In this document: piece by piece, positions 1 to 12,415 of the stretch
Position numbering within the stretch: position 1 is the first letter of the stretch
Layout: each line of letters opens with the position of its first letter
Source of the DNA: Acridotheres tristis
Taxonomy: Eukaryota; Chordata; Aves; Passeriformes; Sturnidae
DNA length: 64,000 bases
Direction of reading: 5' to 3'
NCBI GenBank assembly: GCA_037013685.1
Contig: CM072894.1
Span: 26,721,529 to 26,785,528, forward strand
The notes under the pieces: generated by a model
Told to the model about the DNA's origin: nothing
Database searches by the model: none
Seen by the model: the letters and a program-made list of their open reading frames with translations, nothing else
Program-made: the position numbers and the translations under genes

Positions 1-1143
1 GGAAATCCCTCCCTGACTTCATGAAGATTTTTTCTTGCTCAGGGTTAGATAAGAAGTCAGAGATTGCCTGTGCTGTTGGGAGCTCTGCTGCAGAAACACA
101 GAAAGAGAAAATCCTGCAGCTAAATACAAGAACTGAGTGACAACTGTATCTGTGGCCACACAAATGTGTTTCTTTAGACTTTGAGAAAGCAGGTAAGCAG
201 AAGCAGGGGAGGGGAGCTTCTGAGCAGCAGACCATGGTAAGAACCAGCAAGCGGTAATGTTCATGCTTTTCTAAAATTGTTTTTTCCCATCCAGTGACAA
301 TATTTTTCATGGCTGGAGGGAGGGCATCCTTCTCAGACTCAATGTGCCTTTAGACTACCTCTGTTAGGCCTTTCCTTGCACTTCTGCACTGGCCAGGCCA
401 CAGGGCAGGCAAGCACTGCCTCTAACAGCACGTGTCTGGGGTAGCAAGAGGGGGAATGGGATTGCCCATGGGAGCCCAGAGTGGCAGCTGCTTGCTCTTC
501 ATGCCTTCAGATAAACTCAGATGCACTTTGTAGTCTCTCTCTACCATTGTCTAGTTATGTGGATATGGATTAACAGGGAGATGGATTAAGAGCAATTACA
601 TTAGTGAGCAGGAAGGAAGCCAGAAGTCAGTGAGAAGTGGGGCAGAGGAAAGAATGATCAGTGATTTTATGCTTGTACAGCATCTCAGTTTTTTGTAGCC
701 TTTTCAGGTGGTATTCATCTCTCCTATTTTTAATCGTCAAAAAAGTTAAGCATTTATGTGTGTAGGCTCCTTCTATAGCCTGTGCTGAAGGACAAGGTGG
801 GATGAATGCTCCTGCAGAACTGTAATTGTGTAAGACAGGAAGGATGAACCACCTTGTTGAGGTGCCAGGTGCCACTGATGGCAGATAGGACATCTGTCCT
901 GAACAGGATTTAAGCTGAGGCTGACAGATCTCTAATTCTCTTAACACTTGTCCTAGAGCATGGGTAGAAGATACTAGAACAGATATGTTTTGTCCAATTT
1001 CTGGTCTTTTAGGGAGTATTTGTATGTTTGAGAAAAGAATCAAAGTGCTACTAGAAATGTTGCTCCACACTTAGTCCTCAGCTTTGCAACATAGGTGACT
1101 AGGTCCAAACATTTATAAGGAACCCCTACATTTGTGTGACACA

Positions 1144-1178
1144 ACTTCATGGATACTTCATGGATATAGTGGATATAG
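1144..1178. repeat. Short tandem duplication
   Basis: ACTTCATGGAT occurs twice in direct succession, followed by a decayed GGATATAG pair. It is a local slippage-type duplication. Confidence 0.8.
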
Positions 1179-2795
1179 TCATGTACTGCTGCAAGCCCTT
1201 CAACTGCTCAGCTGCCTATTTGAATAAGCTTGACATCTCAATGTTTTCATAATTTGTTTCAGAACAGATCACTAATGTATAACCAGAAGTTGTATCTGTT
1301 GAAATGCAGCTGACAGCCAATGGTCAGGTACAGGACGAAACCTTTTAAAACCCTGAGTCTCAGTCAGCTACCAAAATTCATAGCAGAGGTTCACCTCTGA
1401 ACAGTACCATGGAAGGGCACAAGGGATCTAACTGAAGCATACTCTGTGCACTGGCACAATGTTACATGAAGGAATTCTGCTTTCAGGCAGAAAGGGTGTA
1501 GAAAAATGGCTGGTAGCAAACATCGACCAGAAGGTGGCATTAGACACATTAAGTTTTTTTATATTCAAAGCTGCACTCACCCTACATGCAGCTGCTCTCC
1601 TGAATACCTAAGAACACCTTTGTCTTCGTTTTTTCAGTCTTTTATTGTTACAATAATCCAAAATGTTCTGCATACCCTCTGGGAATGAGTGGAGATGCTA
1701 CATATTATCACAAAATAAAGATGCCTACAAATTCTGCAGTAATTGGGCTAATTCTATGTGAAAACCACTGTTAAGCACATATCAAGACATTATTTAGGAA
1801 TCCTCTCCCTTGTTAATAAAGGAGTTCTTCTAGGTCATTCCTTTCCTCTCCATCAAATGGCAGCAGTTCCCAGCCACCTGCCTAAAAAGCTTCTGGATGA
1901 GATGCTGGCAAGCACTACACAGAAGGCACTGATAAAATGGATGAAGGCAATGCCACCCTGCTCCATCATTGCTTCTACATTACTTTCCCCCCACAAGAAA
2001 TCCAAACAATATCTCGTTCATGGCAATGCAGACAAATTGTATTACTGAGCTGGCTCAAGATCTTTATTCCTTGCAAGATTAATTTGTAATTGCTTTAAGC
2101 CTAATTAAAATTAAGATCATATTAAAGGTTCTCTAGTACACTTGATCATTGCAAAGGAGATTAGAAATTCAAATAGTATTGGGGATCAGGGATAACGCAG
2201 TACTGAATGGATGTGACATTTTTATCAATAGTAAAAATTTGTTCTTTGTGCTTTAAATTACTGACTACTGCAACCTTACAAAGTGCTGAATGTGAAACTA
2301 ATGATTTGCTTTAGGAGTATGAGTATGAGCTAATGTAGTGCAAACAGTAAAGGCTGATCATAGATTCCCCATTTGCACCTGTACCAACTGCAGAGCATAC
2401 ACTTCCAGTAGATGGATATCACCCTTTTGTTGGAAACTACTATCCTGCCCCACTCTGCCTCCTCAAAATTAACTTAATTAGCAAAAATCCATTATTTAAA
2501 TTGTTGAAGGGAGCTAGGTTTGCCAGTTAGGGACAGGGGAATGCTCATACAAGTTGTTGAGCTGGAAGGTCAAAAGAGGTGACAATATCTGCTAGGAGAA
2601 TGGCAAAAGGGCTCCAGAAGCAGCAATTCCACTGTCTGAGCAATGACCATTGCAAAATTCCTTCGGAAGGGCCTGACAGCTTGAGATGCACAGCAGTGCG
2701 TTGCAAGGACATGCATGGCTGAACAAATGAAAAACGGTAATTCAGTCTCCAAATACAGACCTTGTTGATTAAATAAAGAAGGACACTATTTACAG

Positions 2796-2940
2796 CAGGA
2801 GACTGGGAATTAAGAGTCCTGAGCCCTACTCTCACGCTGCTGCTGCTGCCTGTGTGACTGTAAACCAGGCATTTACAGCTGAACCTTCTCAGTAAAGCAG
2901 GACTAAAAACATTCTCACAGCCCTGTGAAGCATCAGGAAA
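2796..2940 (-). repeat. MIR-like (CORE-SINE) relic
   Basis: The plus strand reads AGAGTCCTGAGCCCTACTCT, then GCCTGTGTGACTGTAAACCA, GGCATTTACA, CTTCTCAGTAAAGCAGG and CTCACAGCCCTGTGAAG. This parallels the complement of MIR (GGTTCGAATCC.., AGCTGTGTGACCTTGGGCAA.., CCTCACAGGG). It is diverged. Confidence 0.5.
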
Positions 2941-3396
2941 CCTGTGAATGGTGTGCACTCTAAATGCAAGTATCATCATTAAAGTATTTATTAAAGCAAC
3001 ACGTGAAGGCCATTCACTACCAAAATATGAGTTCCTTTGCTAGCTCTATATACTCATTAACCAAATGCATTTTATGGAACATACTGCTGTCAGAGTAGAC
3101 AGGTCAGAGTTCAAAAAAGTTCTGACATAGACAGATTTGAGGTGGCTGCAAGAAAGGTGGTTGAATAGAATCAGGCAGCTGATTGAACTAGCTCTCCAAA
3201 TGTCTGCAGTTTTTGTACAAAAAAGTGTAGGTAAATAACTGTCAGCAAAGAAAGTTCCTGTGCTGAGAAAAATCGTATAAAGTCTGAATGTGAAGGAAGA
3301 GGGAAGTTCCACCGTCAATTTGTTAAGATTTCCTAGCCCTTAATTAGCCAGTTAAATAGAGTATTAAGTAATGTAAAGCTTGTATGTAAGTGGTAC

Positions 3397-3568
3397 CTGT
3401 CCTGGACTGAGTGTAACAACATGAGCTGTTGAGTTCCTAAAGTCAGGAAAGCGTTTCAGATCAGGGTTGGCAATGTTGACTTTGCTGAATATGCTGGATT
3501 CCTCATAAGGGATCCTAGTAGGATAAAGGAAACTGGTGTCACCAGGTGGGAAGAGGTGCCATCTCTTC
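3397..3568 (-). CDS. HSPBAP1: HSPBAP1 exon 5, JmjC core continued
   Basis: The exon is 172 bp: one base completing Arg182, then 57 codons (residues 183-239). It begins KRWHLFPPGDTSFLYPTRIP and contains YEESSIFSKVNIANPDLKRF, ending in VVTLSPGQ. In the human protein this is followed directly by the LFVPRHWWH segment that carries the distal iron-ligand His. That segment was looked for between 1 and 3396 on the minus strand and not found, so the next exon lies off the left edge. The acceptor is ATTTTCAG and the donor GTACCA, weak at +4 to +5. Like exon 4, it is not part of any long open frame, and its phase fits exactly. Confidence 0.95.
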
Positions 3569-4356
3569 CTGAAAATAGAGAGAAGATAAAAATGTATTCA
3601 GTGCATGTCACTTGCAGCAAAGAACTAAAGGCAGTAGCAAGGTTTTCAATAAAACATAAATCTGCCTCACTGTGTGAATCTCCTACGCAGTGAGAACAGA
3701 GACAGTGCTTACAGGCTGCCTCCTGAAAGTGTATTTAAAATATTCCACTTTTTAATTTTTTAACTGAAAAGATTTACAGCTTCTCACCAATCATTTTTAA
3801 AGGCAGATAAAATAAAATTTAAAAAACCTCTCCCATCTGGTTTCTTTTTCCTTCTTTTTACATGCAGCATTTACAGATGCTCAGAGCATAAAAAATTGCT
3901 CTATAAACTAGAGGAAATAATTTTGTTACAGACAATGTATTTTTGTCCACTGAATGAAAAGCTTTCAAAATCTGTATTTGTTTTGAAAGGAGGGCATTGT
4001 GTGTTTAGGATGACAACAGTAAAAGGATATAGATATTATTTTCTGTTTCCTGCAGTTCTTACATGGCTGTTAGTTGTGAGCCCCCCCTTCTCAGTAAAAA
4101 TCACCTCGATATTCCCACGCCAAAGATGGCATAAATAAAAAACAGATACATCCATAAACATAAGAATCCTTAAACATCTGTATTTTTTTTGTGTTATCAG
4201 CACCACATGATGAAAATGTGGTTGGTTGTGCATTTAAGAACTTACTGGTGTGACTAAATGCCAGATGGAGCAGGACAGGGTTATTCTGCTCATGAGGGCA
4301 TTCATGTGTCAGGTTGCTCTCTACATGCCCAAAGAAGCACATGAATGCACCACAGT

Positions 4357-4395
4357 ACCAAGCAGAGCTGAGCACCAAGACCAAGCAGAGCTGAG
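4357..4395. repeat. Direct duplication, 23-bp period
   Basis: ACCAAGCAGAGCTGAG occurs exactly twice, 23 bp apart. Confidence 0.85.
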
Positions 4396-6199
4396 ACCAC
4401 CCCTTGTCCTCAGGAGCTAATGTCTCTATTTCACTTATAAGGACCGGATCAAAGAGAAAAAAAAGAATGTGCCAGAACTGGTGGTGCCAATTTTATGGGT
4501 ATTATAAATGAAATATCATATCTTAGTAGGTACACATGGGATTTAGAAATAGAAGTTTTATATGGCAGTACTTTAGGTGATAGAATTAACCAGGAGGAAT
4601 ACACAAAGAAAATGTATCACATTTAAGAGGTGCCAGACAAACATTACAATATGACCAATGCACTAAGCAATGGAAAAGTAAAGGCAGTGCTTTACAGCAC
4701 AGCTAGAGAGCTTATGTAGCTCTTCTCTTTGTTTTGGACTCTAGCAAGAGCTTTTCTTTGTGTCCTTTCCCTTGGCACTCACTTCTTGAATTTTGTCTAC
4801 GGCTTCTGGTTGTCAGTTCTAAGTCACAGATCTGAAAATGTGAGCAAAGCAACTGAATGGCACAAAACCAAAAGGGACAGGAACAGAAGAGATAGGAATA
4901 GCAGGATAGTCAGAAATACAGAGACCAGCACAGATACAAGTGCCATAGGCTGCTGATATTTCTTGGTAATTACCAAAGCAACTGCTGCATGCAAGCATAA
5001 AACCACTTCTGAAACTCAAGCCTTATTGCAACTTTCTTTTGCCCTCTAAGCTAGATCCTCTGAGGGGGCAGAGAATGTCTGGGTTAGGAGGCTCAGGGTT
5101 AATCCTGCAGGCTGACGACAAAGCAATATCATAAAGCAAAAAATTAAGAAGCCTGAGGGATGCAAGGAGGAAATTCAAGATAGCAACAAAGGGCTAAGGA
5201 GTTGTCCCTGGCTTTCCTGCAAAGGCAAATCTATTTAAGTTTAGCATAAGCTTATATTCTGTTACAAAGCCTGTCTTGTTTGTGAGTCTCAAAAGGGAAT
5301 CTTTCTGCTCTGAAGAAGCCCAGGATTCACAAGTTTGTGGAAGTTTGCAATCTATTTAAAGGCTTTGTTCTGAAGAGGAAAACAACCTTGTCTTTTCAGG
5401 CTGTGCAAAGGCTTTGGATTTCTTTCCCTAAGAGGAACAGGATTTTGGTCTACTCGAGGGGCAGAAAGTGCCTTGGGAAGGTGGACAAAATTGCTGCATG
5501 ATGCTGGAACTCTGGCTTGGCTCGAGTTCAACATTTGACGGTAGATATCAAAGAGGCTTGGCAGGTATTGTGTCTGCTACACCACTGTATTTATTTAGCA
5601 CATCCAGTAGTTAAGTGGATCCTTAGAAGATTATGGCATTTGTCTCATGGTTTTCATTGAGATTTCTGGCTCCTGAATACACTGAAGTGTCTGGACTTCA
5701 ACACACAATGCTTACTGATGTGATCTGCAGTCTATGGGATTGGCTGCAGCACAGTAGTGCTGAGGGAGGCTTCTAGAGTGTCTTTGGTGCACATCCACCC
5801 AAGGACCTCAAGGCTGTTTACAAACATGAAAACCCTACACAGAGTTACCTTCTTAGGGATAAGATGATGACAAATTCATTACCTCAGGCCTTAAAGCCAG
5901 TCAGCATGTGGCACTGCCCAGCTAAAAGGCAACACACCTGACTTCCAATCCTGCACCTTAATCACACCACCACCACCATGATCTTACTGGTCTATAAAAT
6001 GGCAAAGTAATCCCATTGAAAACTCCCTAGCAAATTACTCCTTCCACTCCATACTATCAAACCTAAAAAGTGTGTGCAACTTGTTCTGTTACTTTAGCAC
6101 TGCTCTAGCAATAATAGATAACAGCCCAAAAACAAAACAAAAAAACCCCACCACCGACCCTGAGGCCAATATGCAAGGAAAGGAGAAATCAAAGAATGG

Positions 6200-6212
6200 A
6201 AAAAAAAAAAAA
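6200..6212. repeat. Poly-A tract
   Basis: Thirteen A in a row in HSPBAP1 intron 4. No retroposon body was recognised beside it. Confidence 0.8.
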
Positions 6213-6713
6213 TACACAAACAGGCAGAAAGATACAGCAATAGCCACATGATCCCAAATGAGTTTGGAGCCTCAAATGTCCCTTTCAACTTTGCTCACAG
6301 CTGGCTGCTTCCATCCTGATGGTCCCCTTTTAAATTAATTCTAGCAGGCTATTAGAGCCTCTTGCACAGACAATATTGTAAAAGTCTAAAGTAGTTTATT
6401 TCTATTTTGTTTGGGGGCGTTTTATTTTTAACTCTTTTATCTCCTAATTTCAAATTCCTGAATTCATAACTACCAGGAAGATTAAAGTGTTTTTATAATT
6501 GGATCATATGACACACAGACTAGAAAATAAAATTGTGTTAACTCTACTTCAGAATGCCCTGAAGTTCTGCCATTTCCTGTAGAACAGTTATGATGCTCTT
6601 CAATCATCGGGGAATACTAAAATAATCAGGACCTAGAATTAATATAAAAGAGTCCAAAACTAACTTAATGCACGGTATAACTCTCCCCTGTATTTGCTGT
6701 GTGCACTTGTTAC

Positions 6714-6850
6714 CTTCCTTGTACTTGCAACACTAAGTTGCAGCCGTAGGAGTCCAAATGGCAGGGGGTGTTTGCTCCTTCAGAACCAATCCACAGTGTG
6801 CTCTCTTTTCCACTTCTTCCAGGAAAACCAAAGTCAGACCACCTAACATC
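6714..6850 (-). CDS. HSPBAP1: HSPBAP1 exon 4, JmjC HxD motif
   Basis: The exon is 137 bp: 45 codons plus two bases of an Arg codon. It encodes about residues 137-182, reading DVRWSDFGFPGRSGKESTLW, then IGSEGANTPCHLDSYGCNLV and LQVQG. The H-L-D triad (His167, Asp169 in my numbering) is the HxD element that supplies two of the three Fe(II) ligands in JmjC/cupin dioxygenases. The third ligand is expected in an exon outside the window. The exon falls inside an intron of otherwise non-coding sequence and has no long enclosing reading frame, so it was identified by translating the minus strand between exons 3 and 5. The acceptor is GCTGTAG; the donor GTAACA is weak at +5. Phase fits both neighbours exactly, completing Arg with the first base of exon 5. 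Confidence 0.95.
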
Positions 6851-9800
6851 CTACAGCAACGAAAAGGTTTATTTATGTAAGCTGTTCAACTGATTCACAT
6901 CCTATCCTTAGTTCTCAGAGTCTCTTGTCTTCTCCTTCCACTGCTCATCACTCTTTATCCACTGCAGCTGTTTTTCCTTAGTTGGGTTCTGGAGCATACA
7001 TAGTCTGTTTCCCTTCCTCCAAAATTCTCATCACCACCTTTCATATCACTCAAGTTACTCCTTTGCTCTTCAGAAGGGCTGCCCAAATTCTCCTGGCCAC
7101 CTGGGGCTTCTTTTCCTTCTCAAACACTCGTTTTTATCTTTCTCCACCCTTAACCATCCACTCAAGCTCAAGATTGCTTTTAGAAAAATTCTTATATATG
7201 GCATTTAAAAAGATAATGAAAGGAAAGAAGGAAAGAAAAATCTCCATTCCCTTTTCAAACAATTTAATATGTATGTGGAATTTTTACTCTCTCTTTTCTC
7301 CTATTTCAGCTTCTCCCCATAGTCTGGGAACACAGACTTTACCCCATCTGTGACCCAGTGTTATGCTAGGCTAAGTTTCTTATTATTTAATGGACACATT
7401 TGCAACTGCAGAAGCAGTGAACTTAAAACAACTTGATGACAGGGTGAGAGAGGGAAGAACAGGTGTGCATGTATTATGAACACAGTCCTGGATCTTTCCA
7501 GTCTGTTGATCCTCCCACCAAGCAATCCTTTGAGGCTGACAGTTGGAAAGAGGCACAGTGAGGTATTTTTCAGACAATCCAAGGGTTTTTCAGAACGGTT
7601 CTGTGTAGCTTGGATAAAGCTTTCCCATGTATCTATAGCTCTCCCTGCCACCTGCAGGGCCTGATCATTTGTTTATTGGAAAGCACTTGAGGAATACTGG
7701 CCAGATACTGGCACCTTTTGGCTGGAGCCCCAGACTGAGCCTTAAGAAACAGAGATTAAATTTGTGGCTTCCTGATGGTCTTGGGCAAATCGCTTCATCT
7801 CTGAGTTTTATTTTTCCCATCTTGAAAAGGAAGATAATGGTATTTGTTCCATTTCAGTAAAGCATTCTGGGGTCATTCACATCACCTAACTTTAGGAACC
7901 TAATTTAAGCTTGGCTCCTGCTCTAGTCAAAGCACTCTCAATCAAGCCTTGGAAAAGCCTCTCTCTCTCTACTGTCTATAAAGAGAAAATAGGAGTCTAG
8001 GAGTCCTAATTTAAGTATGTAAGCTTGCTGCCTGCAGACAGGTAGATGACTATCCTTTTTTAAGATCTATGGATGAGGAAAACTACAACTAGACATTATA
8101 AGGATGACTTCACCATGACTCTGTATCAGGAAACCCTCAAAATGAGCAATAGCCTTCCCAAATATTAGGTGTTAAAGATTCTGAATTTCAGAGTTATTGA
8201 TTTTAAAGATATCGTTTGAAAAAAATGCAGAAGTGTAATATAAACATTTGTCAAAGACAGCAAAAGATCAAAACGAAAAAGTTGCTCCTATAGATTTCAG
8301 CAGGCATAAAATTTGAAATTCAATACAACTATTTCAGTGAAAAAGTTAAGCATAACACCATTTCTACACTTTAATCTCACACCTAAATAGTTTTTATATT
8401 TTGTTACAATTTAAGTGAAAAGAAAGCACATATAATCAATATCAGATTTAAAAGAACTTTTTGAAAATGCTGCTGCTGTAGTAAATAGTAGAAACGATTA
8501 TGGGTAAAATAGTTTTTAACCAATGAACTGAAAAGGAACTGGTAGTATTACTGAAATCTTGTCACACTGGGTTCCTTTTCTACAATAAAAAGCCACAGTA
8601 AGAAGAAATGCACTAAAAGGTGTTCCAACCATAACAGATGGCACATTACTTGTGATATATATTTATTTCATTTGCTGCTTATAATGAAGTTAATCTGTAC
8701 CCGTATGTCACTTTAAAAGGTCTCATTTCTATTTAAACTTCATGCATGTATCTTGCTCCTGATTTATATCTCAAATTCTGTAATGAAATATCAACTGAAC
8801 AAAAAATGTAAGATGCTAGATATTGCTCATAGATTAGAATAATGGAATCATTACCTTAGCCCACACAACTGTAAATGATAAACAGTGCAATCTAAATTTC
8901 AAACAACTTCTAAATGGCCCTATTAATCACTATAAATAACAGTGCAGTTGGCCTTCTTTTCCCCTTCAAATAACCTTACGTAAATCTAAATAAAATCTAG
9001 AAAGAAAAAAATAAGTTATCATCAAATTCACACAAGAATGGAAGAGAATTTCTACAAAGAACTCCTTTGGCTGGTATAAATTGTGTAATAGTGTTTCAAA
9101 AGCTATGTGAGTGTGGAACTGACGGATGCATTTCTTTCCCATGCCTGTGAAAATGGCAGATGACACACACCATATTTGCTTGCATAACACCACCAATTTT
9201 TTCCTTCCCAGATTCTGCATTTCAAAAAAATCCATGGCATAACCATTACATGTGTCTATTCTAAAACTGCAGCACAATCTGTTGTGTGTTAGGTCAGGTG
9301 ATCAGATTGTGGCATGACACCTGCACAGAAATGCAACTCCTGGGGCCTCAACTTAGCTCTTGAATGGGGGCAAGGGAAAGAAAGAGGTAGAAAAATGATT
9401 GTTTCCTTCAAGTGTGAAGGAAGCAGCAGGATGTTCAGGGCTTCTGAGCTTCTATTGGCTTGTGCTGGAAGACACAGGGAAATGCTGTCTGTGGAAGCAG
9501 AAAAAGAGAAGAGCAAGACAGGACCACAGATAGAGAAAGTTATGCAAAGATCTGGGGAAGTCTGAAACATCCCTGGAGCTCCCAGCTTAGTTCAGACAAC
9601 ACAAACCAGTCCAAGGTTACGTGATCCTGGTTATGTTTCCATGTGCTCAGGAAGGGAAGAGGGAAAGAAAGGTAAGTTGATATCTGTGTCCAATCCCTAC
9701 CTTCAGACCCAATGGAAAGTCTGAGAAGTCTGAAAATCTGAAAAAGACTGATCACTGAAAAACACCAATTTTACTGTCACAAAAGAATAAAATACATATA

Positions 9801-10648
9801 AGGAGAATGGGAAATACTTCCTGAGGAAATAATTAATTTGAGGGGGCTTATCAGTTCATGGTCGTTGTCACTCCAGTGATACAGTGATTTTAGAGGGAAT
9901 TATGATTCCATTTTCACCTTTCAAAGTTTAGAAATGAATAAGGCTTTACTTACTCTTCCTTTTTATCTTTTGAAGAAGCACACCTTTTGTATAGCTATCA
10001 ATTTTGCTGTCTTACAATTTGCAAGGAGAAGCAGCAGGAATGTAGATGGAGCAAGACATTGAAATAGGAGATAGGTACAGAGAAAAGAAAAAGAAATACC
10101 TTGGGTAGTTGTCCTACTATGTATGGTAATTACCACAGACTATGTACTTCCATGGGCAGGTTACTTCCTGTATTTTACTGCCTCCACAGAATCTCTCCTC
10201 CTCACAAACAGTTAATCTAATTATATTAAGAGAAGGAGCTGAGCTACTTATGAAAGTGAGCCACAAGTCAAAACATGGAGCAAAGCCATATTACAGCCTT
10301 GTTACTACGAGGAAATACATGCATCAATCCTCCCTCTTGAGTGGAGCTGTTAATTTGGGCACCATTTGGGTGCAAGCTGGATCTGGCCTAAATGAGAAGG
10401 AGAATGATGCCAACCTGGTAGTTCTTTTTTTGTCACTTGGGGTGGTGTTTCTAAACTTGTAAGAAGACCAAGAATTTTGATGGCTGCCACTTGGCAGATT
10501 TCACTTAGCCTAAGAGCCAATAGCTTTTTCTCCAGAATTTTAAAATAAGTGGCCAAAGGAGCAGAGAGGGATAGCAGGAGAGGTTTCAGACACTACATTA
10601 GATAATTTGCAATGGTTCAACTAGGAAGAGATAATATTAATATTTTAC
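6851..10648 (-). other. HSPBAP1: HSPBAP1 intron 3
   Basis: Intron of 3,798 bp. It holds an MIR-like relic at 7725-7872 and a short CT run near 7960. The frames on both strands of 9289-9570 appear non-coding. Nothing else was recognised. Confidence 0.9.
7725..7872 (-). repeat. MIR-like (CORE-SINE) relic
   Basis: The plus strand reads GGTCTTGGGCAAATCGCTTC, ATCTCTGAGTTTTATTTTTC, CCATCTTGAAAAGGAAGATA and ATGGTATTTG. This parallels the MIR complement (CTTGGGCAAGTCACTTAACC..CTCAGTTTCCCCATCTGTAAAATGGGGATAAT). Confidence 0.6.
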
Positions 10649-10833
10649 CTGGAAAATTTCTGGCTTGTCTTCAAATATCCTAGCAATGTACTTGTAGTCA
10701 GCATAAGCCCAGTATTTAGAGTAATCGTAACAACTGAATGGTCCAGAGAGACAAGAAGGCTGCCCACAACTCCAAGCCAAAAACTCCTCAAGTGTAGCTT
10801 CCACGTAGCTGCAACTGGTTTCAAACTGGGGAA
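10649..10833 (-). CDS. HSPBAP1: HSPBAP1 exon 3
   Basis: The exon is 185 bp: two bases finishing a Val codon, then 61 full codons ending on CAG. It encodes about residues 75-136, with PQFETSCSYVEATLEEFLAW, SGPFSCYDYSKYWAYADYKY and IFEDKPEIFQ. The aromatic WAYADYKY segment is highly conserved in HSPBAP1 and lies ahead of the iron-binding half of the JmjC domain. The acceptor is CGCTCTAG and the donor GTAAAA, which lacks the usual G at +5. There are several Cys and Ser substitutions relative to human as remembered, but no disruption. Confidence 0.96.
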
Positions 10834-12300
10834 CTAGAGCGACAAAAGAAAAATCAAATATTACATGAGCATTGAGCACAGAACCAATAAAAATAGTTTT
10901 TCTCAGCTCTGGTTAAACGCAACATGAGATACAAATCTGACTAGGTTGCTTGACTCTGGTGAATAAAATGGCTCTCATGACCTAACTCATAAGTAAAGTC
11001 TGAGACTATTGCTTTTTCATTAAGGTTTAATTGAATGGCTGTTACCTTGAACTTGCTATGAGACAAAAGCACACCAATTGTTAGTGTTGTTCTTCAGCAC
11101 AGTAACTCAATAACACACCCAAGTTCACTAAACAACTTTGCTTCATCTCCCTTCCTAAGTGTGAGTTGCAAATGTGCACATCAAATATTTCTGTATCCTT
11201 AATTTTGTCTCCATAGATTTATGCAGATGGACATGTTCATCTTACCCTTTCCCTAAAGCAATAACCAAACCAGTGCGGTCATGCATAGAAAGTGAGGTAT
11301 GGAACCACACACGTGCTGCCAGTGATCCATCTAAAACACTGTGTACCCTTATTTTTCATTTGGGACTGACAAAAGCATATTGCAGTGTTCCTTGGCAGAC
11401 ACAAGAAGTGTAGGGTTTTGCTCCCAGCATGCTTTGGTCAGGCTGACTGATACAGCTTTTCAGCTCAAGGTCAGGTCACTTGGAAATCTTTAAGATAACC
11501 CACATCACATTACACTTTAATTTCAGTTAATCAGAGATCTTCATTTCCTGCAGCCACTAATTGTGCCATCTTCAAAGAGACTTATCCAGTGTTAAAAAAA
11601 TATTACTTTACTATAACTACTATTGGGGAAAAATTACTGCAGCCTGCATGAATGACAATGACAGAGCTGCAATTTAATCTTGTGTAACTCGCACAGATCT
11701 ACACAGAAATGGGATCCTTTCACTGTTGTGCAGCAGCAGCTCTTCGTTCTTTACCACTTTCATTTTGTTACTGCAGCAATTCTCACAGAGTCTCATACAG
11801 CTTTTACAAACCTTTATTATTTTGCTATTTTCCATTGTAGTAGCATAGGTAGTCATTTTCTTCTCACTACTATCAAATCATTAACTAAAAATGTCAGATA
11901 AGCCTCGTTATTCAGCAGTCTGTAACCTGGGTCTGTGCAGTGGATGGGCTTCCTACCTAAGGACTGCATACAAGACATACAAATTACAAAATCCCAATCA
12001 AAACCCTCTGTATTGGATCCCAAATCTGTGTTGCAGTCCCTCTCCTGATACCCAGTTTTTAATGCAATATATATAATTTTACTAAAAGGTGGTCTGACAG
12101 AAAAATTAGACAAAAGATACAAGCATGACTGAGGGTGCCTCAATATCTGTCTTACTTTCATGAGAACAAAGAGTGCTTAGGACACTGCCTATTTTCCAAG
12201 ATAACTCAGAGGCAAATGTTTTAAAGGCAAGAAATATGCTTTTTCTACCTCTCAGCATATTTCACTCTCAGCTTCATTTAAAAAAAATTCAACTATGAAA

Positions 12301-12415
12301 GGCAAGACTGTCTTGTAGAATACAATCTCCTCAGGGCAGGGTTCTTGGTTTGATTTATACCTTGTTCAGTACCAAGGTGTGGGTGCTTATGGAAAAATAA
12401 GTAGTAATAAAAAAT
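12301..12415 (+). mobile_element. L2/L3-like ancient LINE tail
   Basis: The order AATACAATCTCCTCAGGGCA, GGGTTCTTGG, CCTTGTTCAGTACCAAGGTG, GGTGCTTATGG and a final AGTAGTAATAA resembles the 3' ends of ancient L2/L3-type LINEs shared by amniotes (CTCCTCAGGGCAGGG..GTACAG..GGTGCTA..AATAATAA). It is recognised from memory and is strongly diverged. Confidence 0.55.

Larger units (their letters stand above)
1..3396 (-). other. HSPBAP1: HSPBAP1 intron 5 (partial)
   Basis: AT-rich intronic sequence. It holds an MIR-like relic (2796-2940) and a short tandem duplication (1144-1178). The open frames here, including one of 147 codons at 627-1070, show no protein similarity I recognise and no coding-like composition. 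Nothing else was seen. Confidence 0.85.
3569..6713 (-). other. HSPBAP1: HSPBAP1 intron 4
   Basis: Intron of 3,145 bp with a 23-bp-period duplication at 4357-4395 and an A tract at 6200-6212. A stretch near 5810-6010 has faint SINE-like wording but is too weak to call. No exon-like open frame or RNA gene was recognised. Confidence 0.9.

Noticed and set aside
627..1070. 147-codon minus-strand frame, tested as the next HSPBAP1 exon
   Set aside because: It lacks the expected LFVPRHWWH-type segment and any similarity to HSPBAP1.
5810..6010. Faint SINE-like wording in HSPBAP1 intron 4
   Set aside because: Only scattered short matches (GCTGTTTACAAACAT, ATAAAATGGCAAAGTAA), not in a convincing order.
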